DNA of 64,000 nucleotides from the NCBI GenBank assembly GCA_052246725.1, contig JBQQCL010000003.1. One strand, 5' to 3'. A program made the position numbers and the translations under genes. This stretch comes from Pseudalkalibacillus sp052246725. GTDB taxonomy: Bacteria > Bacillota > Bacilli > Bacillales > Fictibacillaceae. Shown piece by piece: positions 1 through 8,320 of the stretch; positions within the stretch are counted from its first letter, which is position 1; each line of letters opens with the position of its first letter. The notes under the pieces were generated by a model. It ran no database searches and had not been told where the DNA came from. It was given only the letters and a program-made list of their open reading frames with translations.

Positions 1-205
1 GTTTTAAAATATCAGCAAGATCATTGTAGGCGCATCGGATTGCGCCATCTGTAAAATAGGAATTCCCGCCTCTTTTATGTTCAGGAGCGCGCTCCAAAAC
101 CAGCACGTTGGCATTGTTCGCCCTTGCAGAAATAGCAGCACACAATGCCGCATTCCCTGAGCCGACGACGACTACATCAACATTTGTTTCAGGATGATTG
201 GACAT
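1..205 (-). CDS. tcuA: FAD-dependent tricarballylate dehydrogenase-like flavoprotein, N-terminal part (cut by window edge)
   Basis: Only the first 68 residues are inside the window; the rest lies to the left of base 1. The start ATG (203-205) follows a GGAGGAGAG ribosome binding site. Residues 9-25 form a beta-alpha-beta FAD-binding fold with the GSGNAA turn, followed by ERAPEHKRGGNS, where the RGGNS stretch is typical of the TcuA / fumarate-reductase-like flavoprotein family. TcuA oxidises tricarballylate to cis-aconitate in the cytoplasm. It sits just downstream of tctA on the same strand, which fits a tricarballylate-type operon. The assignment to TcuA rather than another succinate-dehydrogenase-like flavoprotein rests on this short segment plus context. 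Confidence 0.72.
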   Translation of the reverse strand, partial: MSNHPETNVDVVVVGSGNAALCAAISARANNANVLVLERAPEHKRGGNSYFTDGAIRCAYNDLADILK

Positions 206-233
206 CCGTCTCTCCTCCTCCAAGTTTCTAACG

Positions 234-1745
234 CTATGAAACTCGTTTTTCCAGATTGTTTTTGTCTGCTTTTTTCTTGAAAGCCTTGATGACTAACGGG
301 TAAAAAAGTGATAAAAGAATCAATATGATCAACCCGATACAGATCGGATTTGAAATAAAAATACTCAAATTCCCGTCCGAGGATAGTACCGCTTTCCTGA
401 AGTTCTGCTCCATTTCAGCCCCAACAATCAATGCGAGCACAAGGGGCGCAATCGGAATATCGAACACCTTCATGAAGAGACCGAAAACACCAAAGATCAG
501 CAGCAAGAAAAAGTCTATTACATTGTAGCTGAGTGTATAGGTCCCGATGAAAGCCAGCAAGACAATGATTGGATAAAGCACCTTCGCTGGTGTATCCAAA
601 ATCTTGATCAACAGTCCGACAAGAAGGATATTCACGATCACGAGGACGATATTCCCGATGAACATACTGTTGACCAGCGTCCACGCAATCTCAGGCTGGT
701 TTTCAAATAGCAAAGGTCCCGGACGTAAACCAAGCATGATAAGGGCTCCAAGCATGACAGCTGTCGTTCCTGATCCAGGAATCCCCATCGTCAAGAGCGG
801 AATCATTGCTCCGACCGATGCCGCATTGTTCGCTGACTCCGGTGCCGCCAACCCTTCAACTGCACCGTCGCCAAACTCTTCCGGCTTTTTCGAAAGCTGT
901 TTTTCAGTCGAATAACTGATCATCGAGGCGATCGAACCGCCTGCACCCGGAAGGACACCGACTATGAACCCGAGCGGACCACTTCTCAGGATTGGCCACT
1001 TCGATCTTTTCCACTGTTCCTTCGTAAACCAGACTTTCCCGACTTCCTTCTTTTCCTTTTTCTCCTTATCAATCGTCAGGAAATTGTATAGGACTTCCCC
1101 GATCGCATAAACACCAATGATGACGATCAGAAAATCGATCCCATCGCTTAAGTGAGGAATGCCCATCGTAAAACGATAGACGCCCGTTTGGGTATCGATC
1201 CCGATCGTGCTGAGCAAGAGTCCGAGCAGCATCGCGATGAACCCTTTCACCATTTTACCGAGCGAAAGTGAAACGATGGCGGATAAGGTGAGGAGCATGA
1301 GCAGAAAATACTCCGCTGGCCCGAACTTGAGGGCGAAATCCGCTAATGGCTCAGCAAGGAAAATAAACCCGACGACCGCAATGAGACCGCCGATGAAGGA
1401 AGCCACAGCAGAAATCGCCAGTGCCTGTCCCGCTTGTCCTTTTCGTGCCATTGGATAGCCGTCGAATGTCGCGGCGATTGCCGAGCCGTCACCCGGTGTA
1501 TTCAACAGGATCGAGCTTCGTGATCCACCGTACATCGCGCCATAATAGATTGCTGCCATTAAGATGATCGCACTGACAGGGTCCATTCCAAAGGTGATCG
1601 GGATCAAGACGGCGACCGCAGTTGCTGGTCCAAGCCCAGGCAGCATCCCAACAATCGTCCCTAAAATACCGCCAATGATCACCCACAAGATGTTGATCGG
1701 TTCCACTGAATTCATGAAACCATTCAAAAAGCTGTTAATATCCAC
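234..1745 (-). CDS. tctA: Tripartite tricarboxylate transporter large permease TctA (system 1)
   Basis: A 503-residue, very hydrophobic protein with about 11-12 membrane segments. It has the glycine/proline-rich family signatures near the N-terminus (MLPGLGPATAVAVLIP, residues ~39-54), a second loop with NTPGDGSAIAATFDGYP, and a repeat of the same loop type in the second half (VLPGAGGSIASMISY). TctA is the large channel subunit of the sodium- or proton-coupled binding-protein-dependent carboxylate transporter. The start is GTG with GGAGGTG eight bases upstream. It lies 11 bp after tctB and before the tcuA-like gene, as one operon. Length is normal for the family (~500). The substrate is not readable from this subunit; a tricarboxylate such as tricarballylate or citrate is inferred from the neighbours. 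Confidence 0.93.
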   Translation of the reverse strand: MDINSFLNGFMNSVEPINILWVIIGGILGTIVGMLPGLGPATAVAVLIPITFGMDPVSAIILMAAIYYGAMYGGSRSSILLNTPGDGSAIAATFDGYPMARKGQAGQALAISAVASFIGGLIAVVGFIFLAEPLADFALKFGPAEYFLLMLLTLSAIVSLSLGKMVKGFIAMLLGLLLSTIGIDTQTGVYRFTMGIPHLSDGIDFLIVIIGVYAIGEVLYNFLTIDKEKKEKKEVGKVWFTKEQWKRSKWPILRSGPLGFIVGVLPGAGGSIASMISYSTEKQLSKKPEEFGDGAVEGLAAPESANNAASVGAMIPLLTMGIPGSGTTAVMLGALIMLGLRPGPLLFENQPEIAWTLVNSMFIGNIVLVIVNILLVGLLIKILDTPAKVLYPIIVLLAFIGTYTLSYNVIDFFLLLIFGVFGLFMKVFDIPIAPLVLALIVGAEMEQNFRKAVLSSDGNLSIFISNPICIGLIILILLSLFYPLVIKAFKKKADKNNLEKRVS

Positions 1746-1756
1746 AAAATCACCTC

Positions 1757-2206
1757 CTACGGTAAACTGACCCCTAGTAATTCACTGAATGCGTACCATG
1801 AAATGAAGGAAAAGCAGATCGATACAATGATGTTCGCCTTCCACTTCTTCACTCCGTTGATGAAAAACAATAACGCTCCAAGGAACAGGATCGTCGCAAA
1901 TAGAAAACCGATCCGTTCAAAAATGAATGCGTATCCGATTCCAAGCAGCACCGTGATTCCAATCAACTTCGGGGTACGCCCTGCGATCAATTCTCGTATT
2001 TGAACATTTTCATGGTTCAGTTTTTTCAACTCCTGAATCGTATAGATGATGCTGAATACCAGCATGAGCACGCTCAGTCCAACCGGAAAATAAAGTGGAC
2101 CGTTCGGATTGCCAAGGTTCGCTTTCGGCACATTGAAAGATGCTATCAAAAACGTGCAGCTGATAAGTAGTAAAACTGCAGGAAACGCCAGTTTGATCGC
2201 TTTCAT
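1757..2206 (-). CDS. tctB: Tripartite tricarboxylate transporter small membrane subunit TctB (system 1)
   Basis: 149 residues with four predicted membrane segments (about residues 5-25, 38-56, 82-115 and 123-143), the usual TctB architecture. TctB is the poorly conserved small integral membrane subunit that pairs with TctA. A GGAGCG-type site precedes the ATG. It is followed 11 bp later by tctA and preceded by a ~200 bp gap from tctC that contains a stem-loop, so tctC may be made in excess over the membrane subunits. The call depends on position between tctC and tctA as much as on sequence. Confidence 0.87.
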   Translation of the reverse strand: MKAIKLAFPAVLLLISCTFLIASFNVPKANLGNPNGPLYFPVGLSVLMLVFSIIYTIQELKKLNHENVQIRELIAGRTPKLIGITVLLGIGYAFIFERIGFLFATILFLGALLFFINGVKKWKANIIVSICFSFISWYAFSELLGVSLP

Positions 2207-2277
2207 GTATGTCCGCTCCTTTCGAGTGTTATTTTGGTGACTGCCTCAGTCATAAGTTGCTTTCCTGTCAAAAATCA

Positions 2278-2312
2278 GGTGTTGACCCGCGATACCGTAT
2301 GGAGTCAACACC
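2278..2312 (-). terminator. Stem-loop between tctC and tctB, possible partial terminator or processing site
   Basis: Perfect 9 bp arms GGTGTTGAC / GTCAACACC separated by 17 bases. In the direction of tct transcription (minus) the second arm is followed by TGATTTTTGAC, a short T run. The loop is long, so complete termination is unlikely. A leaky terminator or mRNA-stabilising hairpin after a binding-protein gene is common in transport operons and would raise TctC relative to TctBA. Confidence 0.45.
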
Positions 2313-2406
2313 TTTTCGTTCGGTTTGGCCATATCAAAGGCAAGTAAAAATCGGACCGTATGCGCACCGTTGTTAACCGAACCCGGCGACACGTTCAGAC
2401 ACGCAC

Positions 2407-3381
2407 CTACTTCACCAAACCTGATTCCGTCACGAGCTTCTTATAAAGTGAATGTTGCTCTTCCAAAAACTTCTTCGTTTCTTCGCTATCTTTATAGAAG
2501 CCTTCCCAGTTGTTATTATCCAAGAGTTTTTTCCAGTCTTCCGTTTTGACCATCTCGCTCAATTTTTTATCCCAATACGCGATTTCTTCCTCCGTCATAT
2601 CCGGTGGTCCCATGATTCCACGCCAGTGCGGGAATACCATGTCCACGCCTTCCTCCGTCCAGGTCGGCACATCATCCAGATCTTCAAGTCTCTTTTCAGA
2701 AGAAACAGCAAGGATCTTCAGCTTTCCAGCAAGGTGTTGATCCTTCACCTCGGATAGAGAAGTCGTAACCGCATCAACATGTCCACCTAATAGAGCCGTA
2801 ACGACATCTCCTCCCCCTTCATAAACGAGGAAATCGAGTTCTGCAGGATCAATTCCGTATTCAGTGGCAGCCTGGACGATGGATAGATGGTCATCATTCC
2901 CCAACCCAGGTCCGACACCGATTTTTATAGAGTTCGGGTCTTTTTTCAGTTGCTCCATCAGTTCTGAAGCAGACTCGTACTTTGAATTTGGCGGCACAGC
3001 AAGTGATTGCCACTCTGTCGCTAATGTCGCGATCGGTGTGAAATCCTTATAGCTCAAATCACTTTGACCGAGCAAATCATTCGTCAAGACCAGGCTAGAG
3101 TTGATCGCCAAATGATGCGAATCCTTCGCCTTCAAATACTTCCAACCCGTCTCTCCACCACCGCCTGGCTTGTTTACGACTTTGATGTTTTTATCGACCA
3201 GATCATTATCCTGTAACGCTTTTTGTACGGAACGGGCTGTCAAATCCCATCCTCCACCTGGCGAAGCAGGCGCAACTAATTCAAGATTCTTCGTCGGGAA
3301 TTCTTTGTTCGAGCCAGAACCTCCCACAGAACAAGCTGATAAAAGCAAAAATGCAATCAATAAAACCGAGAGTTTTTTCAT
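2407..3381 (-). CDS. tctC: Tripartite tricarboxylate transporter substrate-binding lipoprotein TctC (system 1)
   Basis: 324 residues with a lipoprotein signal peptide: MKK, a hydrophobic stretch, then the lipobox LLSAC with lipidated Cys16. The mature part has the TctC/Bug fold signatures: PGGGWDLTAR near residue 40, a second glycine-rich loop with NKPGGGGETGW, and GGHVDAV near residue 200. It captures the carboxylate at the outer face of the membrane and delivers it to TctAB. It is the first gene of the operon, behind a sigma-A-like promoter with a cre box. The GGGWD loop resembles TctC/TcuC proteins for tricarboxylates, but the ligand is not proven. Confidence 0.92.
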   Translation of the reverse strand: MKKLSVLLIAFLLLSACSVGGSGSNKEFPTKNLELVAPASPGGGWDLTARSVQKALQDNDLVDKNIKVVNKPGGGGETGWKYLKAKDSHHLAINSSLVLTNDLLGQSDLSYKDFTPIATLATEWQSLAVPPNSKYESASELMEQLKKDPNSIKIGVGPGLGNDDHLSIVQAATEYGIDPAELDFLVYEGGGDVVTALLGGHVDAVTTSLSEVKDQHLAGKLKILAVSSEKRLEDLDDVPTWTEEGVDMVFPHWRGIMGPPDMTEEEIAYWDKKLSEMVKTEDWKKLLDNNNWEGFYKDSEETKKFLEEQHSLYKKLVTESGLVK

Positions 3382-3417
3382 AAACGATACACCCCTAACA
3401 AAAAATTTATTAAAGCC

Positions 3418-3446
3418 ATCCTACCTTCTGAAACTTTCAATGTAAA
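3418..3446 (-). promoter_or_regulatory. Predicted sigma-A promoter of the tctCBA operon
   Basis: On the minus strand TTTACA (-35, bases 3441-3446) and TAGGAT (-10, bases 3418-3423) are separated by exactly 17 bases. The promoter lies about 40 bases upstream of the tctC start codon. The -35 box overlaps the cre site, a typical arrangement for CcpA repression. Confidence 0.55.
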
Positions 3447-3454
3447 CGTTTTCA
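3441..3454 (+). promoter_or_regulatory. CcpA cre box upstream of tctC
   Basis: TGTAAACGTTTTCA matches the Bacillus cre consensus TGWAANCGNTNWCA at every fixed position. It overlaps the predicted -35 of tctC, so the operon is likely shut off when a preferred sugar is present. Confidence 0.75.
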
Positions 3455-3622
3455 AAATATTGTTTTTTAAAACTTTAAAATTCTTTTTGTGCATTTTGTT
3501 CACGGCCTTCACCGCTGTCATTTCATGCTAAACTGAATAATAACCACCCTACATATCTGTGCACGGATTGTCGGATGGGCCGACGTTAATCCTGCTACTC
3601 TATTGATGAAGGAGGTCATAGG

Positions 3623-4495
3623 ATGGATACACTGAAAAACTTGAATGATGCCATCGCCTATATCGAAGAAAACCTTGCGGATGAAATCGACTTTAAAGAA
3701 GCTGCGAGACGTGCCTATTGCTCAGAATATCATTTTAAAAGGATGTTTTCCTTTTTATCTGGGATTACCTTATCAGAATACATCCGCCGGAGACGCCTTA
3801 CGCTTGCTGCATTCGAACTTAAAACCAGCAAAGCAAAAGTCATCGACATTGCAATGAAATATGGTTACAACTCACCCGATTCTTTTACGCGTGCTTTTCA
3901 AAATCTGCATGGCATCACGCCATCAGAAGCGAGGACGAATGGCCATTTACTGAAATCCTATCCGCGTATGACCATCCAATTAACCATCAAAGGAGGAAGT
4001 GAAATGAACTACCGTATTGAAGAAAAAGAGGCCTTCCGGATCGTTGGCATCTACAAAAGAGTTCCAATCATTTTCAAAGGGGTCAATCCAGAAATTGCAG
4101 GTATGTGGCAGAGCCTGGGCAGCGATATGATCGATACCCTGAAGAACCTTTCCAATGTTGAGCCAAAAGGGCTGCTAAGTGCTTCGACGAACTTTTCCGA
4201 AGGACGAATGGAGGAAAAAGGAGAGCTTGATCACTATATCGGAGCAGCGACAACCAAGGGTTGCCCCGGTGACTTGACAGCTTTGGAGGTTCCAGCTTCG
4301 ACCTGGGCAGTCTTCGAATCCATCGGTCCGTTTCCCGATACACTACAGGAAATATGGGGTCGCATCTATTCGGAATGGTTCCCATCTTCGAACTATGAAC
4401 AAACCGAAGGACCAGAAATACTATGGAATGAGAATAAAGACGTCTCTTCACCTACTTTCAAGAGTGAAATCTGGATCCCTGTGAAGAAAAAGTAA
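3623..4495 (+). CDS. AraC-family regulator with C-terminal GyrI-like effector-binding domain
   Basis: 290 residues. Residues ~5-105 form an AraC/XylS double helix-turn-helix: a first helix pair around FKEAARRAYCSEYHFKRMF and a second around VIDIAMKYGYNSPDSFTRAF ending in HGITPSEAR. Residues ~128-290 form a GyrI/Rob-like small-molecule binding domain (starting near MNYRIEEKEAFRIVG and ending with WIPVKKK). The order HTH then GyrI-like is that of Rob and many Bacillus regulators of stress or multidrug genes. The ATG at 3623 follows GAAGGAGGTCATAGG. It is divergent from tctC and probably unrelated to it; no obvious target gene is next to it on the same strand. Confidence 0.85.
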   Translation: MDTLKNLNDAIAYIEENLADEIDFKEAARRAYCSEYHFKRMFSFLSGITLSEYIRRRRLTLAAFELKTSKAKVIDIAMKYGYNSPDSFTRAFQNLHGITPSEARTNGHLLKSYPRMTIQLTIKGGSEMNYRIEEKEAFRIVGIYKRVPIIFKGVNPEIAGMWQSLGSDMIDTLKNLSNVEPKGLLSASTNFSEGRMEEKGELDHYIGAATTKGCPGDLTALEVPASTWAVFESIGPFPDTLQEIWGRIYSEWFPSSNYEQTEGPEILWNENKDVSSPTFKSEIWIPVKKK

Positions 4496-4518
4496 GGTAG
4501 GCGAGTAGGAAAAGTAGT

Positions 4519-4706
4519 ACTAACAGACATGAGAGACGTTATTTATAACAAATTGGCTTGATCCAGAATGTTAACGGACATGAGGGCCCTTATTTGTGAC
4601 AAATTCCCCAGATTCAGGGTGATTTCAATCAAATAACGTCTCTGGTGTCCGTTAACTCTTTTAATTAGGCGTTTTTTCCTAAAATAACGGCCCTGGTGTC
4701 CGTTAA
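4519..4706. repeat. Cluster of four half-units of a TTAACGGACAT...ACGTTATTT intergenic repeat
   Basis: Four copies of a ~27-35 bp unit lie head to tail and inverted: TAACAGACATGAGAGACG (4521), TTAACGGACATGAGGGCC (4571), and the reverse complements ending TGGTGTCCGTTAAC at 4656 and 4706. The first two are on the plus strand and the last two on the minus strand, so the block can fold into large hairpins. No coding potential is seen in 4496-4822. Confidence 0.75.
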
Positions 4707-4710
4707 CTTA

Positions 4711-4780
4711 AAGAAAACTTGGTTCAGCCAAGCATTAACGCAGGCTGAGCCTTAGTTGCTTTTACTTTCTTTAAGTATAA
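4711..4780. repeat. AAGAAAACTTGG-type intergenic repeat, copy 1
   Basis: AAGAAAACTTGG followed by CAGCCAAGC and then CAGGCTGAGC. The same layout (AAGAAAACTTGG, AGCCAAGC, GCTGAGC, then a stretch ending in T-rich sequence) recurs at 9655-9720. The TTGG..CCAA and GGCT..AGCC parts can pair. It lies between convergent genes. Confidence 0.6.
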
Positions 4781-4805
4781 AAAAAGGTACCGCTTCAGCA
4801 CCTTT
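4778..4805 (-). terminator. Rho-independent terminator of the two-component operon
   Basis: On the minus strand AAAGGTGC and GTACCTTT pair (8 bp, one G-U) around a TGAAGCG loop and are followed by seven T. It lies 18 bp after the response regulator stop codon. Confidence 0.75.
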
Positions 4806-4822
4806 ACGATCTCCTAATCTAC

Positions 4823-5497
4823 TTATTTAGCATAATACCTTCGTTCCGGCCGGCCGACGATTCCATAGACCTGCTCGACTGTGGCATGTTCGATTCCGAC
4901 GAGATACTCGAGGTACCTTCGCGCGGTAGTCCTCGATGCGCCCATGACCTCGCCAGCCTTTTCTGACGTGATCCCTTCCTTGTTGTCTTCAAGTAGTTTT
5001 TTCACTTTTTTCAACGTCATCCTATCGATCCCAGGCGGGAGGTCCGATTTCTCAGGCTCTTTCCCACCCCCTTGTCCAAAAACGCGATCAAGCAGCTCCT
5101 GATCCACTTCCGAAGTCGACTCAAGTACTGCTTTCTTCTTTTTATACGTATCGATCGCTTCTTTAAATAGTTCCATCGTAATCGGTTTGATCAAGTAATG
5201 CTGGACACCGTAACGGATCGCCTTTTCCAGGAACGCTTTCTCTTTTGCCGCTGTGATCATCATGATATCGACATCCGGATGCTCCACTCTGATTTTATGC
5301 AACAGATCGGTCCCGAGCTGATCCGGCATATACACATCGAGCAGCAGCAGATCCACCTGGTTTTCCTCTAATAACTGCAACGTTTCCTTCGCATTCAACG
5401 CTTTTCCGACCAACTTCATTTCATCCACCGCAGCCAGATACTCCTCGTGAATCTGGGCAACACGGTAATCATCCTCTGCAATCACGACATTGAACAT
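4823..5497 (-). CDS. CitT/DcuR-family response regulator
   Basis: 224 residues. A receiver domain (1-120) carries the acidic pocket E8-D9-D10, the phosphoacceptor D54 (LLLLDVYMPD) and the conserved lysine in LIKPI near residue 104. The C-terminal half has a helix-turn-helix (EGITSEKAGEVMGASRTTAR) as in the CitB/DctR/CitT group. It is co-transcribed with the histidine kinase upstream (27 bp gap). In this family the pair controls uptake of citrate, malate or related acids, so the adjacent tct operon is the obvious target. No binding site could be verified. Confidence 0.9.
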   Translation of the reverse strand: MFNVVIAEDDYRVAQIHEEYLAAVDEMKLVGKALNAKETLQLLEENQVDLLLLDVYMPDQLGTDLLHKIRVEHPDVDIMMITAAKEKAFLEKAIRYGVQHYLIKPITMELFKEAIDTYKKKKAVLESTSEVDQELLDRVFGQGGGKEPEKSDLPPGIDRMTLKKVKKLLEDNKEGITSEKAGEVMGASRTTARRYLEYLVGIEHATVEQVYGIVGRPERRYYAK

Positions 5498-5524
5498 GAA
5501 CCTTTCACCCTCCCAAACTATGAT

Positions 5525-7138
5525 CTATATCGTATTCGTCTTCTTGATCGTTTTCGGTAAAATAACGGTAAAAACTGCACCTCCGTCATGACTGTTCGTC
5601 CATTCGATCATCCCATCGAGCAGCTCCACTTCCTCTTTCAGGTTCGCAAGACCATACCCTCGATTTTTCCCTTTCGCGGAATACCCTTTCTGAAAGATGT
5701 TTCCTTCTGCATCACCCTTGATCCCTTTGCCGCTATCCGCGATTTCAAAAATGATGTCATTCCCAATGTCTGTCACGAAAAACGATACCTCTTTCATTGG
5801 GCGATCGGCTACCGCTTCAAATGCGTTGTCGATCAGGTTCCCGAGTATGACGATCAACGGGGAAAAACCGATATGAGCAGGAAGAGGCTGCATTGCACTT
5901 TCAACATCGATTATAAAATCGATCTTTTTCTCGGAAGCCTTCGCCAGTTTTCCAAGCAAAATCGCCTGTACCTTCTCGTCCTTGATATTCGTCAAAAGAA
6001 CTTCTTTATGCTGTTCTTGAATTTGAGCCTCTTCTTGAATCAATTCGATCGCTTCCGTATGTTTGCCAAGCTGGATCATTCCGAGAATGACATACAACTT
6101 GTTCGTGAATTCATGGGCTTGAGCCCGCAGATCTTCAGAATATTGCCGTACTTCGGATAAGGCATCGACCATTTTCTTGATTTCAGTCTTATCTCTGAAA
6201 CTGGCAACAATCCCTGCCTGCTCGCCATCTTCTATAATCGGCTGGGTATTGACGATGACGATTTTATCATTATAGTAGAGTTCTTTATTACTGATGGTTT
6301 CCTTTGAAGCCAATACCTCCAACATGCTGGAAGAAGAGATGACCGAAGTCACTGATTGCCCTTCTACAGATTCACTGATATCCAAAAGCTCGCGTGCCGA
6401 ATGGTTCATCATCGTGATGATTCCATGCTCATCGATGGATAAAATCCCTTCTTTTACTGATTGGAGAATGGCGTTACGCTCCCGATACAATGCTCCGATT
6501 TCATAGGGCTCAAGACCATGCGTATCTTTGCGGATGCTTTTCGCGAGAAAGAAACTGCCAGCAATCCCGACGATGAAGGCAACGCCAGAAACAAGCAGCA
6601 TCTTTTTGATATCAGAGGCGATCTTGCTTTGAATGATATCCATATGAAAAATGACAGTCGCTGTCCCTTCGACTTTCTTGTAGTCTCCATAATCGATCAT
6701 GATGGGGGCGATCCCTTTCAAGACCTCGCCCCCATCACTGTCAGTACGCGTGACATAATTACTCCCGAAAACAAGGGACCGGTAACGATCCGAACGAGGT
6801 GAAGAATGATTCGTGATGATGTCGCCCGCATAACCGGTAAGCTCACCTTCCCGGTTTTCTATACGGATTGCGGAAGCATCAACCTGATCCCGCATCCGTT
6901 CCACAATCGGATTCGTCACCTCGAATGACCCTCCATGCTCGACGGAATCCTGAATCGTCCCCATAAACGATAAGGTCTGCGCAGTCTGAAGCGCAATCCG
7001 CTCCGCCTGTTCCACATCCTCCTCCATTTCCAGGTAACCGACAATGAAGGATAACAGACCGATCACCAATAATAGCAGGAAGATGATCAAACCGAGGATT
7101 TTGATTTGAAGGGAAACATTCAGTAGTCTCTGCAGCAT
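5525..7138 (-). CDS. CitS/DcuS-family carboxylate-sensing histidine kinase
   Basis: 537 residues from the ATG at 7138, chosen because AAGGAG sits 6 bases upstream; an in-frame GTG at 7159 lacks such a site. Two membrane segments (about residues 10-33 and 175-200) flank an extracytoplasmic Cache-type sensor domain. A cytoplasmic PAS domain (about 220-320, ERNAILQSVKEGILSIDEHG) follows, then a SpoB-type phosphoacceptor helix with AHEFTNKL (the His) and a HATPase domain with NLIDNAFEAV, DSGKGI and GYGLANLKEEV. This is the layout of CitA/CitS/DcuS sensors of external di- and tricarboxylates. It partners the response regulator immediately downstream. Confidence 0.92.
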   Translation of the reverse strand: MLQRLLNVSLQIKILGLIIFLLLLVIGLLSFIVGYLEMEEDVEQAERIALQTAQTLSFMGTIQDSVEHGGSFEVTNPIVERMRDQVDASAIRIENREGELTGYAGDIITNHSSPRSDRYRSLVFGSNYVTRTDSDGGEVLKGIAPIMIDYGDYKKVEGTATVIFHMDIIQSKIASDIKKMLLVSGVAFIVGIAGSFFLAKSIRKDTHGLEPYEIGALYRERNAILQSVKEGILSIDEHGIITMMNHSARELLDISESVEGQSVTSVISSSSMLEVLASKETISNKELYYNDKIVIVNTQPIIEDGEQAGIVASFRDKTEIKKMVDALSEVRQYSEDLRAQAHEFTNKLYVILGMIQLGKHTEAIELIQEEAQIQEQHKEVLLTNIKDEKVQAILLGKLAKASEKKIDFIIDVESAMQPLPAHIGFSPLIVILGNLIDNAFEAVADRPMKEVSFFVTDIGNDIIFEIADSGKGIKGDAEGNIFQKGYSAKGKNRGYGLANLKEEVELLDGMIEWTNSHDGGAVFTVILPKTIKKTNTI

Positions 7139-7234
7139 GATGAACTCCTTGGATGACACAAGTATTTACTGAATATTCTATCTTATCGAATGGTAAATCG
7201 CTAGCGTACCGTGTCGTTTTATAGTTTCTACTCT

Positions 7235-7336
7235 AAAAAACTCGCAATTTCCGAGGAAATGCATCAAAGAAAGCCACAGCAAATATGACACCAATCGGGC
7301 GCAGACAGACTATAGTCCGCTTCCCAATTTCGACAT
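7235..7336. repeat. Degenerate copy of the ~110 bp ACTATAGTCCGCTT repeat
   Basis: The right half (ACTATAGTCCGCTT then TTCGACA) matches the two good copies at 15004-15113 and 17611-17721, and an ACTCGCAATTTCC remnant marks the left end. It lies in the gene-free stretch upstream of the histidine kinase. No gene was found in 7160-7680. Confidence 0.5.
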
Positions 7337-7345
7337 GAGGCTTCT

Positions 7346-7500
7346 GTACCAGGCACGACAATTCTCCCCTTCTCCCCCAACGGTTCTGAGATAGTGCCAG
7401 ACACCGAAGCGGAACCCTTGGGACAGTTGAAGTTTGAAACGGTGCCTGGCACCGATCAGAAGTCCTTGCGGTGCAAGGGATCTGAAATGGTGCCTGGCAC
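7346..7500. repeat. Four GGTGCCTGGCACC palindromes spaced 47-48 bp apart
   Basis: Cores at 7346 (GTACCAGGCAC), 7393 (AGTGCCAGACACC), 7441 (GGTGCCTGGCACC) and 7489 (GGTGCCTGGCAC) are spaced 47, 48 and 48 bp. The spacers share words such as CTGA, CCTTG and TTGAAA but are not identical. The core is a near-perfect palindrome and is a familiar intergenic word in Bacillus genomes. Overlapping short minus-strand ORFs are not credible genes because their sequence is made of the repeat. Confidence 0.75.
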
Positions 7501-7680
7501 TGTCGCCTTGCTCCATTACTCCTAAGAATCGAAATCATACTAAATAGTGGATCAAGGTTTGGTTCATATGGTTGCTTGATGGATTCTCACCCATCTTTTA
7601 TACTCCTTTTACACTGTTCTTTAAAAGGGTTTTTCTAAGAAAAGATCGAAGACTATTAACATTGTAGGAGGGAAGGAACA

Positions 7681-8040
7681 ATGCCAGAAAAGTTTTTGAT
7701 CATCATTCAAGCTGGGGAACAAGATGTTGGTCGTGTTTATCATGCTTTGACCTACGGGCAACAGTTACATTTTGCAGGATTTGAGGTGAAAATCTTCTTT
7801 GATGGACTAGGTCCGCAGTGGATTCCAAGGCTCGAAGAACCCGATCATATCTTTCATCCCGTATTTAGAGCGATTAAAAGTTTAGGTATCATCCAAGGCG
7901 CATGCAAGTATTGTGCAGAATTTTTTGATGTCGCAGAAGATGTAGAAGAAGCTGGATTATCCCTCGAAGGCGGTGCACAGGATGATCATTTGAGTATTGT
8001 TAAATATGTAAACAGCGGGTATTCTTTGGTGGTAATATAG
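7681..8040 (+). CDS. DsrE/DsrF-like family protein
   Basis: 119 residues. The N-terminus MPEKFLIIIQAG plus YHALTYGQQLHFAGFEVKIFF is the first beta-alpha-beta of the DsrE fold. The later segment with QGACKYCAEFF carries two cysteines (CxxC), often found in this family, which is linked to sulfur transfer or redox chemistry in the cytoplasm. The start follows TAGGAGGGAAGGAACA. The gene stands alone between repeats, so context gives no pathway. Family assignment is good; the exact role is unknown. Confidence 0.75.
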   Translation: MPEKFLIIIQAGEQDVGRVYHALTYGQQLHFAGFEVKIFFDGLGPQWIPRLEEPDHIFHPVFRAIKSLGIIQGACKYCAEFFDVAEDVEEAGLSLEGGAQDDHLSIVKYVNSGYSLVVI

Positions 8041-8160
8041 ATAGTTCGTTTTCAATTACTCGATTTAAAAAAGGACATAGACCAGCCGTCAATCACCTAC
8101 GAGTTACTCGAAAGTACCGATAACAAATGAACAATCAGGACCTACGTTTTATATGACAAA

Positions 8161-8190
8161 TTGACATGCCGGAATTGAAACTACTATTAT
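8161..8190 (+). promoter_or_regulatory. Predicted sigma-A promoter for the RHH-like protein
   Basis: TTGACA (8161-8166) and TATTAT (8185-8190) are 18 bases apart. Transcription would start near 8197, leaving a leader of about 120 bases before the preferred start codon at 8321. Confidence 0.45.
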
Positions 8191-8320
8191 TTATAATATG
8201 AGTCTAAAGAAGGATATAATGATATTAACGAGACAATCTGGTATCTGGTTGAAACAGTCAATGGCAGGTTCTTGTATTGTTTTTATTGATGAAAATATAG
8301 ATTATTTAGGAATGGGTGTC

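Noticed and set aside
7346..7500. Regularly spaced repeats considered as a CRISPR array
   Set aside because: The repeat core is only ~13 bp and palindromic, varies between copies, and the spacers share words with each other; there are no cas genes.
7233..7538. Minus-strand ORF of ~100 residues
   Set aside because: It is a translation of the repeat units, with no ribosome binding site and low-complexity residues.
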